This document shows positions 1 through 7,248 of a DNA stretch of 26,452 nucleotides, in pieces. The first letter of the stretch is position 1, and each line of letters opens with the position of its first letter. The notes beneath the pieces were generated by a model. The model ran no database searches and was not told the origin of the DNA. It worked only from the letters and a program-made list of their open reading frames with translations. Source of the stretch: a virus; the IMG/VR virus record IMGVR_UViG_3300027899_000060, positions 1-26,452 of that record; one strand, written 5' to 3'. A program made the position numbers and the translations under genes.

Positions 1-2485
1 CAATATACTTCTTATAAGGTACTATAGCCTCACCATTGATAGTGCCAGTCACTGTAAGGTCACTCACCACCATGCCATCATTAGACAACGTCTGACCGTT
101 ACCTACTATCACTCCCTTAGTGCCAGCCGTTACAGTGTTACCTCTACCCATCACCATTGCATCTGCACCTGGCATGATCACGTTGTTGTTGGCAGTCATT
201 GACCTAATCACACTATCTAAGCCTACAGCCGTTATGGTATCACCTATCGGTGTGCCTGCTCCAGTTAGGAAGGGTGCAAGGTCAATCTCAGTATCTACAC
301 TAATCAACTCAACTTTAGTCAAGCTGTTGTTGTTAGCATTGTAGTCTTGTATCTTGTTAATGTTCCACCATGAGTTGTCTATGTATATCCTGTCATTGAG
401 CTTCAAGCCTTGGATGTCTACCTCATCAAGGTCAAACATAGCAGTCAACATCTTACCTACGTTTATCTGGTTGACTGTGCGCCTCCAGTATAGGTTGTAC
501 AAGTTGTTGTTGGTTAACGTCTCAGTCTCATAGAAGTAGTAGTCATTGGTGCCAAAGTTGATGTCAAAGGTAGGATACAACGGGTCATTGAAGTGACCTA
601 TCACAGGGTAGTCAGTTTCACCAATCTGCCCTGTAGTGCCAAAGTCTATGATGTCATACGGTTGACATGTGCCAACACCACCATCATATAAGATGCGGAT
701 GTTCACATTGGGTGCTTGACCGCTTATTGCAGGGACATAAGCCCCAAAGATTGTACGGTATACTGGAGTAGGGGAGAACAGTAACTCCTTAGTATCAACG
801 TCCTTAACATATTCATTGTCAAAAGTGTATTCTATTTGTCCATATATCTCACCAGTCGCTTGAGTATATGCCACGTTTGGACCATCCTCATCAGGTGCAT
901 AGGTTAACTTAAGCTTCTTGTTAGTTACATCTGGCAGGAACATCAACTCCTGAGCCTTATCTTTTGCCAGCTTTTGACTCCAGTCCTTCTCAGCACCTGA
1001 GTCATAGTACTCATCCCTATGTCTGAGTATTAGGTTGTACGGGTTGTCAACATCCTGCTCAATGTAAAGGTTGTACATTTGAAAGATTGCCTTAACAAAG
1101 TCAGACTGCTTAACCTCAACTGGCACGTATTGATTCATGGCTAAGGTTGAGCCCGTCACTTGGATGTTGTTCGATGGTAGTATCACCATGTTGATAGATG
1201 CCAAGTCAAGAACTATGTTAACATTAACAAATGCACCACCAGCACTAAGCCAATAGCTGTTGCCTTGTAGCTGTACTGTGCCGTTGCTGTTGTCAAAGCT
1301 AATTACCTCAACTCCCACCTCAAGGATCTGTATATCTGCTGCATCAATAGATATAACAAATGGGTCATTAGTAACAGCAGCAATATCCAAAGTCTCAGCA
1401 AAGCTAAGTATTGTAGTAGTTCCTGTTGCAAGGGGTGTAGTGCTTGGATATAATGTAGATGTCTGACCATACACAATGACATTCTGTTGACCTGCTACTC
1501 GTACCCTTGCAAAGACTCTGTATCTGTTGTAGTTGTCACCTACTGGGAAGAGGCTGCCTAAGTATGCCAGTGCACCACTTGAGTTGACCAAGGCAATAGT
1601 GCCACCTATAGACAACTGATAAGTGTAGTGCTCACCTGCATAAGCATTAGTACTGAATGGTGAAGAGTACTCACCCGTTGTAGGGTCAAAGATACCTTGA
1701 CTATCAATCACCTCTGCCCATCCTGAGTCTACTGCTTCAAAGAATGTTGCATTGACTCCTGTGCCCTGCACATTGGTTGTGGTCCAAGTATTGGTTGCCT
1801 CAACTCTATAGTCCTCATAATCTTGGTTGTTGGTATCTCCATTGTAAGGTATCAACAGCTTATCGAAGTGTGCAGCAGCTAACTCACTCCATGTGTAAGT
1901 GAAGCCAGCCACAGCGAATATCCTATCAAAGTAAGTCTTAGCATAGATGCCAGGCTTGAAGTCATTAGCAGTATAATCTGGTAAGTCGCTCCATGGCATG
2001 ACGTACTTGTAGCCATCTGTTACAGTGTGTGCAAATGATGCTACTATAGCAGATGAGTCAAAGACGTGGTTTAAGTCACTAAAGTCTAAGTCAGTCAAGT
2101 TAGCATTGGTGATGGCAGTAAAGAACTCAGCCCTGCTATCCTTGATAAGTACGGTGTAGTTCACCTCATCCTCATAGCTGTTGTTGTTCTGCACCTTGTT
2201 CACGCTCACCAACTGTAGCAGTGCATCATCTAAGATAGGCACACCGTTCTGCACCACCTGGCACTTAGTCAAGGTGTTGATGTTGAATGTTCCTGCTTGG
2301 ATATTCACATCATAGTAGTGACCCAACAGCTCATGGTTGTTCTTAGTACCCTCAAGCACTATGCTTTTGGAGAACGTTCCCTTCCTTGAGGTCAAGTCTC
2401 TGATGTCACCGATGTTAAATGTGATAGGTACTGATACGTTCTCAGCCACATCAAGCTGCCCTGTGCTTAGTACTATATTAACCAT
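1..2485 (-). CDS. Large tail-tip/baseplate-like structural protein (partial, C-terminus off the left edge)
   Basis: I translated this by hand: an uninterrupted minus-strand frame runs from an ATG at 2485 to the left edge, about 828 residues with no stop. The start MVNIVLSTGQLDV overlaps the stop of the upstream gene by 8 nt, so the two are translationally coupled. The N-terminus (IRDLTSRKGTFSKSI, then a stretch around LGHYYDVNIQAGTFN) resembles large structural proteins of Bacteroidota phages thought to sit at the tail tip; this is from memory. The body is rich in aromatic, Asn and Thr residues, typical of beta-sandwich virion proteins. Near residues 765-810 comes a glycine/valine-rich stretch (VIMPGADAMVMGRGNTV, then GVIVGNGQTL) resembling the stacked turns of trimeric adhesin heads, suggesting a receptor-contacting tip. 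No signal peptide or membrane segment is visible. The exact role is inferred. Confidence 0.8.
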   Translation of the reverse strand, partial: MVNIVLSTGQLDVAENVSVPITFNIGDIRDLTSRKGTFSKSIVLEGTKNNHELLGHYYDVNIQAGTFNINTLTKCQVVQNGVPILDDALLQLVSVNKVQNNNSYEDEVNYTVLIKDSRAEFFTAITNANLTDLDFSDLNHVFDSSAIVASFAHTVTDGYKYVMPWSDLPDYTANDFKPGIYAKTYFDRIFAVAGFTYTWSELAAAHFDKLLIPYNGDTNNQDYEDYRVEATNTWTTTNVQGTGVNATFFEAVDSGWAEVIDSQGIFDPTTGEYSSPFSTNAYAGEHYTYQLSIGGTIALVNSSGALAYLGSLFPVGDNYNRYRVFARVRVAGQQNVIVYGQTSTLYPSTTPLATGTTTILSFAETLDIAAVTNDPFVISIDAADIQILEVGVEVISFDNSNGTVQLQGNSYWLSAGGAFVNVNIVLDLASINMVILPSNNIQVTGSTLAMNQYVPVEVKQSDFVKAIFQMYNLYIEQDVDNPYNLILRHRDEYYDSGAEKDWSQKLAKDKAQELMFLPDVTNKKLKLTYAPDEDGPNVAYTQATGEIYGQIEYTFDNEYVKDVDTKELLFSPTPVYRTIFGAYVPAISGQAPNVNIRILYDGGVGTCQPYDIIDFGTTGQIGETDYPVIGHFNDPLYPTFDINFGTNDYYFYETETLTNNNLYNLYWRRTVNQINVGKMLTAMFDLDEVDIQGLKLNDRIYIDNSWWNINKIQDYNANNNSLTKVELISVDTEIDLAPFLTGAGTPIGDTITAVGLDSVIRSMTANNNVIMPGADAMVMGRGNTVTAGTKGVIVGNGQTLSNDGMVVSDLTVTGTINGEAIVPYKKYI

Positions 2486-3977
2486 TTATCATGTCGTTAT
2501 TAGATAACCTAATCTGTACTGATTGCTTGATCAAGTTCTTGTTGCGTTGCCTCTGTATGTCAAAGTTAGTGTTCAGCACATTACAGCTAATATACTCAGT
2601 GCTCTCAGGCACATGTAAGATGCAGCCATCCTCATCATACAACGGCACTCCGTCCTCTGTGATGTGATACACTACGTTCTTAACATAAGTCTGTGGTGAT
2701 GTAACTAACTGCTGGAAGTAGATGCCCTCGTTCTCACTCATCCAGTTGGTGTTGAGGTCAATGGTCTTAGTCACTTGGGTGTTGAAATTAACAGCCCCTT
2801 GTTCATAACTATTGTATTTCCACTCTGCGCCCGTTACGTATCCTGGCACATCCTTGTTGTAGGTCTCTCTCTTGATAGCCAGCTTCTCATAGCTCTTAAG
2901 CTGAAAGGCAAAGCTACTCCATGAGCCCATACGATCTAAGAAGAGTATATGACTCTCTGAGATGAGTATCCTCCTATCTATGTTTACTATGTATGCTAAA
3001 CTCTTCACAGGGTAAAAGATACCGTCACTGTACCACATCTGATATGTCTCAGTTGTTGGCTTGACCAGTGGAGCAGTGCCACTTACCAAGGTAAGTGAGC
3101 CGTAGTTGTTAGGACCAACTGCCACACCCTTAATGTAGTCAGCTCCACTCACTGCCTTGTAGAATATGTCATTGTTATCGTTCTTGAAGTACACCCGCTT
3201 GGTAGTTGGTGTTATGCCTGGGTCTTTGATGTTGAGCCATAAGTCCTGACCAGGTGTGCAACTGAATACTTGAGGCTGGTCTGTGAGCCATTGCCCATGC
3301 ATGTTGTCAAGTGTGTAGTCAGTCTCATCCCAGAAGGGCATATCAATCCAAGGTTGCGCCCCGTTAAAGACATACTTATCTAAGGTGCTCACTATGTTCA
3401 AGGATATTGTCTTACGATTGTCAGCATACTTCACTGCACCGTTGATGGTTGCATCCGTCACCTCAGACCATAAGGCATTGATAGTGAATGATGTTGTGCC
3501 AACTACTGAGACAACAGTGTGCAGACCTTCCACTCCAGGGTTGGCTGCTATGCCTCCCACTGCTTGGGTGATGTTTATCTGGTCACCTACCACAAAGGCA
3601 TGTGTTGCTGTGATACGCACGTTGCCTGCATTGTTCACCAAGGATGCTGTGTAGCTCAACTCATAGATGTACTCCTCACCTATCTTAACATCATACTCGA
3701 AGTAGCTATTAGCCGCATCATAGAATGTTGTCACTGTAGGGTTAAAGTCAAAGCTCACCATGTTGCTGAGTAGCTTACTCAAGTCCTGCTCACCATAGCC
3801 AGTGCCGAATGTTGGCAGTGCTTTGTAGTATCCTATCCTGGTTGCTGTGCCTGCCTCGAATACCTCAAAGATATATCTGAAGCCATCCTTATTGACATTG
3901 GTTGAGTTGACTATGAACTTGCACTCATTGTATGCAGGAGTGAAGTCTTGAGGCTGTGCTATGATTGTTGTTGCCAT
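2478..3977 (-). CDS. Virion structural protein, tail-tip/baseplate-like
   Basis: A 499-residue protein beginning MATTIIAQPQDFTPAYN. Its ATG abuts a copy of the TACAATATAGG element (3978-3989), making it the first gene of a late cluster together with the large downstream protein, whose start overlaps its stop by 8 nt. The sequence is beta-rich, with many Tyr, Asn and Thr residues and no enzyme motif, signal peptide or membrane segment. A central piece (FLDRMGSWSSFAF, about residue 345) matches my memory of conserved structural proteins encoded beside the tail-tip gene in Bacteroidota phages. Its place directly after the terminase genes and before the adhesin-like protein supports a tail or baseplate role. 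The family name is unknown to me. Confidence 0.75.
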   Translation of the reverse strand: MATTIIAQPQDFTPAYNECKFIVNSTNVNKDGFRYIFEVFEAGTATRIGYYKALPTFGTGYGEQDLSKLLSNMVSFDFNPTVTTFYDAANSYFEYDVKIGEEYIYELSYTASLVNNAGNVRITATHAFVVGDQINITQAVGGIAANPGVEGLHTVVSVVGTTSFTINALWSEVTDATINGAVKYADNRKTISLNIVSTLDKYVFNGAQPWIDMPFWDETDYTLDNMHGQWLTDQPQVFSCTPGQDLWLNIKDPGITPTTKRVYFKNDNNDIFYKAVSGADYIKGVAVGPNNYGSLTLVSGTAPLVKPTTETYQMWYSDGIFYPVKSLAYIVNIDRRILISESHILFLDRMGSWSSFAFQLKSYEKLAIKRETYNKDVPGYVTGAEWKYNSYEQGAVNFNTQVTKTIDLNTNWMSENEGIYFQQLVTSPQTYVKNVVYHITEDGVPLYDEDGCILHVPESTEYISCNVLNTNFDIQRQRNKNLIKQSVQIRLSNNDMING

Positions 3978-4013
3978 ACCTATATTGTATCTTAGTTTGA
4001 ATCCTGTTAGAAG
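3978..4013 (-). promoter_or_regulatory. Putative phage late promoter B
   Basis: Read on the minus strand: CTTCTAAC (4013-4006), 16 nt spacer, TACAATATAGGT (3989-3978), then the ATG of the 3977 gene. The upstream box overlaps the terminase stop codon (TAA at 4009-4007). If TACAAT is a -10 box, transcription would begin at or within 1-2 nt of the start codon. Confidence 0.65.
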
Positions 4014-5155
4014 GAAAGATATGAGTCATCTGTGAAGTAATTCTCCTTGATGTAAGTTGCTGCATACCGTATGGCATCCATAGCATCATCCCATAGTTTG
4101 ACTGGCTCATCCGTTATCTGGTCGCCTACTTTTTTCCATTTGTAATTCTCATACTCCTTCTTAAGTTGAGGATGGTCCTCACAGATTATACCAAAGGTCT
4201 TGATGTTATCTATACCCTTCTTGACTACCTTGTTGGCATTCTCAATGTAATACCCTGCCCTATCTATCTCTGCTATGGTCTCAGGTCTTGAGTAGTCAGC
4301 CAGTATGTTTACGCTCTTATCAATACCTAACTGGTCCATCCTTGCAATTAGGTCAGTTGTGGTGAGGTAGCTCTCATAGATCACTGGTTCAATGTATAAG
4401 TCCTTATCCCTCCAGTAGACTCTGACCAAGGCAGTAGGGTGATTGTAACCAAAGTCAAGCCCATAGACAAACTCTGTGAACTTAGCAGGTCTGTGCTTAA
4501 CAAATGACCAGTTGGAGTAGATGTTACTCTTAGAGATAGCTTTCTCCCCAAGTGCATATATCTGGTACTGTGCCTCATCTGTTCGCTTCAAGTCTTCTAT
4601 CTGTTTCTTAATGCTTTCAGGTAGGAACGGGTTGTCCTTGTAGGTTGACTTGATGAGCACGCTCTCTTCCTTTGGTAGTTCATACAGCCATGAGTTGGAC
4701 TCAGATGGGTTGTAGTCAAAGATTAGCTTGCCCTCCGTTCGCATGTTGAGCTGAGTGAAGTCATCGTAATACAGCTCATTGGCTTCATTGCACCATGCCA
4801 GATCTCTCTTCCTTCCTCTAATCTTTTGCTCGTCATCCACTGAGAAGAACTCCACAATAGATCCATTGTCAAAGGTGTAGATGTGCTCAGACTTATTGTG
4901 CTTGGTCACCTCGTAGATATCCAAGTCCTTCATTATCTCGAGGAAGTCTCTCATCACTGTAGCCCTCAAGGCAGGGAAGGTCTTACGTATAATGCTCACT
5001 ACCTTGCCTCTGTTCTGCAGGCAGTAGACTATGATAAGCTGGCAAAGGCTGTAGGTCTTAGATGACCTTGAGCCGCCCTCGTTTATGATAAACCTGGACT
5101 CACTTGCCAGGGCTTCAAAGTTGCGCTCGAATATGACTGTGCTCTTAATCTCCAT
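4007..5155 (-). CDS. terL: Terminase large subunit (packaging ATPase and nuclease)
   Basis: This is the motor that threads phage DNA into proheads and cuts it. From the ATG at 5155 (an upstream TTG at 5164 is less likely) it has 382 residues, somewhat short for the family but complete. The ATPase domain shows a Walker A-like GGSRSSKT at residues 27-34 and a Walker B-like DLAWCNEANEL at about 118-128. The RNase H-like nuclease domain shows the expected acidic residues: D in GLDFGYNHPTAL (about 234), D in ADYSRPE (about 287) and the DD of LWDDAMDAIRYA (about 356-357). It follows the small subunit after a 63-nt gap holding a hairpin. The -35-like box of the next late promoter overlaps its stop codon. 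Confidence 0.95.
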   Translation of the reverse strand: MEIKSTVIFERNFEALASESRFIINEGGSRSSKTYSLCQLIIVYCLQNRGKVVSIIRKTFPALRATVMRDFLEIMKDLDIYEVTKHNKSEHIYTFDNGSIVEFFSVDDEQKIRGRKRDLAWCNEANELYYDDFTQLNMRTEGKLIFDYNPSESNSWLYELPKEESVLIKSTYKDNPFLPESIKKQIEDLKRTDEAQYQIYALGEKAISKSNIYSNWSFVKHRPAKFTEFVYGLDFGYNHPTALVRVYWRDKDLYIEPVIYESYLTTTDLIARMDQLGIDKSVNILADYSRPETIAEIDRAGYYIENANKVVKKGIDNIKTFGIICEDHPQLKKEYENYKWKKVGDQITDEPVKLWDDAMDAIRYAATYIKENYFTDDSYLSF

Positions 5156-5172
5156 TGTGTGCAATAGTTGGA

Positions 5173-5196
5173 CTATACCACTTATTAGTAGTATAG
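5173..5196 (-). repeat. Inverted repeat in the terS-terL gap
   Basis: CTATAC (5173-5178) and GTATAG (5191-5196) form a 6-bp stem that extends through a mismatch by ACT/AGT around a TATT loop. No T-run follows on the minus strand, so it does not look like a terminator. A TAnnTTTG box (TATCTTTG, 5216-5209) lies just upstream, so the hairpin could sit in a short terL leader. Function unknown. Confidence 0.4.
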
Positions 5197-5218
5197 TAAG
5201 AATTATGTCAAAGATACA

Positions 5219-5632
5219 CTATTTAATAATAGTAACCTTAATATCATTTATTGCCTGACCTTGAGTTGTAGTATCTACTCTCTCAGTTAGGTTGTTTAGT
5301 CGCTGGGTGATGGATGGGTTATACTGCCCTGCCATACCTCCAGTTATCTGGTCTTCTCTGATGACTCTCTTTATACGCGAACAGATGGCAACATACGCTG
5401 AATATCTCCCATCTCTATTTTCAAAGTATTGGTCAATACATCCTATGTTGTCATAACAGTAATTATAGAAGCCTTCAAATACAAGTGGTCTCTCAAGTGG
5501 TATAGCAGTTGCCTCACCCGTCTTATTAGAAAGTGAGTATTGATACCTTGGGTTTGACTTGCACCAATCCCTGTAAGCCTCGAATAAAGCCCACATTGCC
5601 TCAGGGGTTTCTATGTATTTATGCTTTGGCAT
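5219..5632 (-). CDS. terS: Terminase small subunit
   Basis: DNA-recognition partner of the terminase. I chose the ATG at 5632 (MPKHKYIETPEAMW, 137 residues) because the longer frame back to 5689 lies inside the neighbouring gene; with this start the overlap is only 14 nt. The pattern PEAMWALFEAYRDWCKSNP, then PLVFEGFYNYC, a helical YVAICSRIKRVIREDQ and GGMAGQYNPSITQRLNNL matches the phage DNA-packaging small-subunit layout: N-terminal helical DNA-binding part, central oligomerisation helices, C-terminal tail. It lies directly before the large subunit. It is presumably transcribed from the late promoter at 6040 as part of the cluster 6039-5875, 5891-5619, terS, terL. Confidence 0.85.
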   Translation of the reverse strand: MPKHKYIETPEAMWALFEAYRDWCKSNPRYQYSLSNKTGEATAIPLERPLVFEGFYNYCYDNIGCIDQYFENRDGRYSAYVAICSRIKRVIREDQITGGMAGQYNPSITQRLNNLTERVDTTTQGQAINDIKVTIIK

Positions 5633-5891
5633 CTGCCTTAGGTTTGCGTTTCTTTTTAGGCTTAGCCGTTGTCTCAGGTATTGGACCATCTATAGCCTTG
5701 TACTCTATCACAACAACATCCTCAGTGGTCTTAGTCACTACCTCCTCAAAGATATGCTTGAGACCGATTGACTGGTAATAGGATACGTTCTTAAGGTTAA
5801 TCTTGTTTACTACTATAGTCTTAGAACCTAAGATTCTATCATACACCTTGACAGTCTGCCCGATGTACTCTGGTTTAATTTTGTAATTCAT
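5619..5891 (-). CDS. Small protein with lysine-rich tail, upstream of terminase
   Basis: A 90-residue protein starting MNYKIKPEYIGQTVKVYD. The first 65 residues look like a small beta-rich domain. The tail is strongly basic (KPKKKRKPKADAKA), which could bind nucleic acid. It overlaps the preceding small membrane-protein gene by 17 nt and the terminase small subunit by 14 nt, so it belongs to the packaging cluster. I associate this kind of small gene with the position just ahead of terminase in Bacteroidota phages, but know no proven function. Confidence 0.7.
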   Translation of the reverse strand: MNYKIKPEYIGQTVKVYDRILGSKTIVVNKINLKNVSYYQSIGLKHIFEEVVTKTTEDVVVIEYKAIDGPIPETTAKPKKKRKPKADAKA

Positions 5892-6039
5892 TCTCTTTTA
5901 TTATAATAAATATTAAATAACCTGCTAATGTTGCACCTGAGAATTTAAACAGCAGGTACATGTTCTCATTGAATAATGCCAGGACCACACCCCATGCCAG
6001 GATGTAAGTTATAAGCCCTATGATATCAACACTCTTCAT
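5875..6039 (-). CDS. 54-residue membrane protein at the head of the packaging cluster
   Basis: I read this short frame by hand: ATG at 6039, TAA at 5877-5875. The product starts MKSVDIIGLITYILAWGVVL and has two hydrophobic stretches (about residues 5-22 and 28-47) separated by a short polar FNEN turn, ending KENELQN. It therefore looks like a two-helix membrane protein. Its ATG abuts a perfect TACAATATAGGT element lying inside the 3' end of the sigma-like gene. The gene overlaps the end of that sigma gene by 14 nt and the next gene by 17 nt. A holin-like or envelope-modifying role is possible but unsupported. Confidence 0.75.
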   Translation of the reverse strand: MKSVDIIGLITYILAWGVVLALFNENMYLLFKFSGATLAGYLIFIIIKENELQN

Positions 6040-6568
6040 ACCTATATTGTATTGACTTTATATTTTCTTTAATTTCTTTAATCAGGAAGTAGGCAGAGGT
6101 ACTGTTGATGTTGAAGTACTTAGCCAGTGCCGTCTGTGTTGAGTGCCCTTTATCGTAGTATGCCTCAAAGACTATCTGCTTGATGCGGTCGTGTTGCTGG
6201 CTTCTGTATATCTCAACCATTGCCTTCTTGAAGCTGTAGCGTTCCTCTATCTGTATCTTATGGTCAAGGTCTGTTGTGTCGTCTATGTCATCACCTAAGT
6301 GCTCCTGAGACCTATAGATGTCATCTCGCTTGGTCCTTGAGCCTTGAGTCCATATCAACTCATACTTGATCGTGTTGAGTAGGTAGCTCTTAGCCTTGTC
6401 TTGAGTCATCTCTGGAAGGTGTACCTTGGTGCAGTGGATGTAAGCGTTGTTGATGACGGCATCTGCATCTATTGAGGCAGGTATATTGAGCACCTTGAGG
6501 AAGTGCCTGGTGTACTTGAGCACCTCACTGTAGTTGTTAGCTACGTATCTATCCAGTTGCTCCTTCAT
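6026..6568 (-). CDS. Divergent sigma-factor-like protein
   Basis: I favour the ATG at 6568 (180 residues, MKEQLDRYVANNYSEVL), which overlaps the upstream gene by 20 nt; a GTG at 6616 would add 16 residues. The layout fits a small sigma-70/ECF protein. Residues about 12-75 are helical with a region-2-like pattern (DADAVINNAYIHCTKVHL, then AKSYLLNTIKYELIW). An acidic linker (LGDDIDDTTDLDH) follows. Residues about 112-172 resemble region 4: FKKAMVEIYRS, then a helix-turn-helix at STQTALAKYFNINSTSAYF followed by LIKEIKENI. Such a protein would guide host RNA polymerase to phage promoters. Its 3' end contains one of five copies of the proposed late promoter. Similarity to known sigma factors is weak, so this call rests on architecture and context; another HTH regulator is the alternative. 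Confidence 0.6.
   Translation of the reverse strand: MKEQLDRYVANNYSEVLKYTRHFLKVLNIPASIDADAVINNAYIHCTKVHLPEMTQDKAKSYLLNTIKYELIWTQGSRTKRDDIYRSQEHLGDDIDDTTDLDHKIQIEERYSFKKAMVEIYRSQQHDRIKQIVFEAYYDKGHSTQTALAKYFNINSTSAYFLIKEIKENIKSIQYRYEEC
6040..6075 (-). promoter_or_regulatory. Putative phage late promoter C, inside the sigma-like gene
   Basis: TACAATATAGGT (6051-6040) followed directly by the ATG of the 6039 gene. At the -35 position the match is weaker (AAATTAAA, 6075-6068), keeping the TAA shared by the other copies. The core encodes part of the sigma-like protein's C-terminus (SIQYRYEEC). Confidence 0.6.
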
Positions 6569-6755
6569 ACCAGATGTTAAAGTCTTTGAGCCATACCTTC
6601 CTACGTACCGATGCACAGAAGCACTCCTTATCCTTGATGCCAGTGACTCTACTCTTGATGCGTTGCAGTTGTATCAGGGTACGCTTGGTGAGTATCCTAT
6701 CCTCTGGCTGGTTGAGTAGCTCAGTTATGAGTTGTATATCAGTTTGTTCAAGCAT
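6549..6755 (-). CDS. Small Cys-containing protein upstream of the sigma-like gene
   Basis: The ATG at 6755 gives a 68-residue product (MLEQTDIQLITELLNQPEDR). The longer frame to 6920 runs through the neighbouring gene and has an Arg/His-rich, unprotein-like start, so I reject it. The protein is helical and basic (TKRTLIQLQRIKSRVTGIKD) followed by KECFCASVRRKVWLKDFNIWYE, with a CxC pair and an aromatic end. I recall similar small proteins in Bacteroidota phages but know no function. It overlaps the membrane-protein gene upstream by 31 nt and the sigma-like gene downstream by 20 nt, so it may be a cofactor or antagonist of that protein; this is inference only. Confidence 0.65.
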   Translation of the reverse strand: MLEQTDIQLITELLNQPEDRILTKRTLIQLQRIKSRVTGIKDKECFCASVRRKVWLKDFNIWYEGATG

Positions 6756-6955
6756 ACTGCTGTGAGTGACGTGGCACATGCCACAGTGAAGGATTGAGAA
6801 TAGATCAGTGTAGCCCAGAAGGAGGTACACTTCCAACACCCTAAGGCGGTGTGTAGCCAGTCGGGTAGTATCATGGTGTTGATGTAGTCTTGTATGGGTT
6901 CGAAGTGGGTGAACCACCATGTCATGACTAAGGGAGCTATGTATTGTATTATCAT
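6725..6955 (-). CDS. Small membrane protein with CWKC motif
   Basis: A 76-residue protein, MIIQYIAPLVMTWWFTHFEP. Hydrophobic stretches at about residues 2-16 and 44-66 suggest two membrane segments. Between them is C40-W-K-C43 followed by TSFWATL. The CxxC-SFW layout resembles small phage membrane proteins of the DUF1360 type; this is from memory. It is the first gene after a 194-bp gap with a nested inverted repeat, and it is followed by the sigma-like gene cluster with overlapping frames. Whether CxxC binds metal or is redox-active cannot be told. Confidence 0.65.
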   Translation of the reverse strand: MIIQYIAPLVMTWWFTHFEPIQDYINTMILPDWLHTALGCWKCTSFWATLIYSQSFTVACATSLTAVCLNKLIYNS

Positions 6956-7149
6956 GTGGGTAAAGATAGTGAAAATTTATAACAGTTGTTATGCGCCATT
7001 AAAACGTGCGCATAGCTTGGTGTTATAACAAAGGGGAACTGTTACACTCCCCCTGTTGGCTGCCATTGAAGGTGTTGCCAAGCACCTGCATTACTTGCAC
7101 GTCTGCTTTCGTGGATGGCTATTGCACCCCTTAATGGACATTGAACTGT
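6956..7149 (-). other. Gene-free gap with nested inverted repeat (6977-7028)
   Basis: TTATAACA (6977-6984) pairs with TGTTATAA (7021-7028). Inside, TATGCGC (6990-6996) pairs with GCGCATA (7008-7014), leaving a 5x6 internal loop and an 11-nt apical loop. On the minus strand AATTTTC follows, a weak U-tract. A further short hairpin, GGGGA/TCCCC followed by TTTG, lies at about 7033-7053. The element could be a terminator or attenuator ending the replication operon, or a protein-binding site. I find only 16- and 22-codon frames here, which I do not call. Confidence 0.5.
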
Positions 7150-7248
7150 TCAAGTATCAATCTGATTAGGGGGTAGGCTATCAAGCACCTCCTGTGGGGT
7201 GTAATATTGCCCGTCAATGTCAATCATTATCTGTACTAAGTAGTTCAT
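7150..7248 (-). CDS. 32-residue microprotein coupled to the XRE-like gene
   Basis: A hand-read frame, ATG at 7248 and TGA at 7152-7150, starting MNYLVQIMIDIDGQYYTPQE. The start overlaps the stop of the upstream HTH gene as ATGA, the arrangement used repeatedly in this genome. The peptide is acidic with a small hydrophobic N-terminal strand and no membrane segment. Coupling supports translation; no function can be assigned. Confidence 0.5.
   Translation of the reverse strand: MNYLVQIMIDIDGQYYTPQEVLDSLPPNQIDT

Noticed and set aside
120-344. Plus-strand open frame at the left edge
   Set aside because: It lies antisense to the long uninterrupted minus-strand tail-tip frame and has low-complexity hydrophobic content with no start context.
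1260-1466. Plus-strand 68-codon frame
   Set aside because: Shadow of the same tail-tip gene; product is Ser/Val/Thr-rich with no family resemblance.
3978-3989. TACAATATAGG as a ribosome-binding element
   Set aside because: It occurs only before operon-leading genes and has a second conserved block at fixed distance, and its GG is too near the ATG. A role in translation in addition cannot be excluded.
6756-6920. N-terminal extension of the small Cys protein
   Set aside because: The extension translates to an Arg/His/Leu-rich string inside the neighbouring membrane-protein gene; the ATG at 6755 gives a sensible protein.
7029-7149. 16- and 22-codon frames starting at ATGs
   Set aside because: No coupling to neighbours and no recognisable composition; not enough support.
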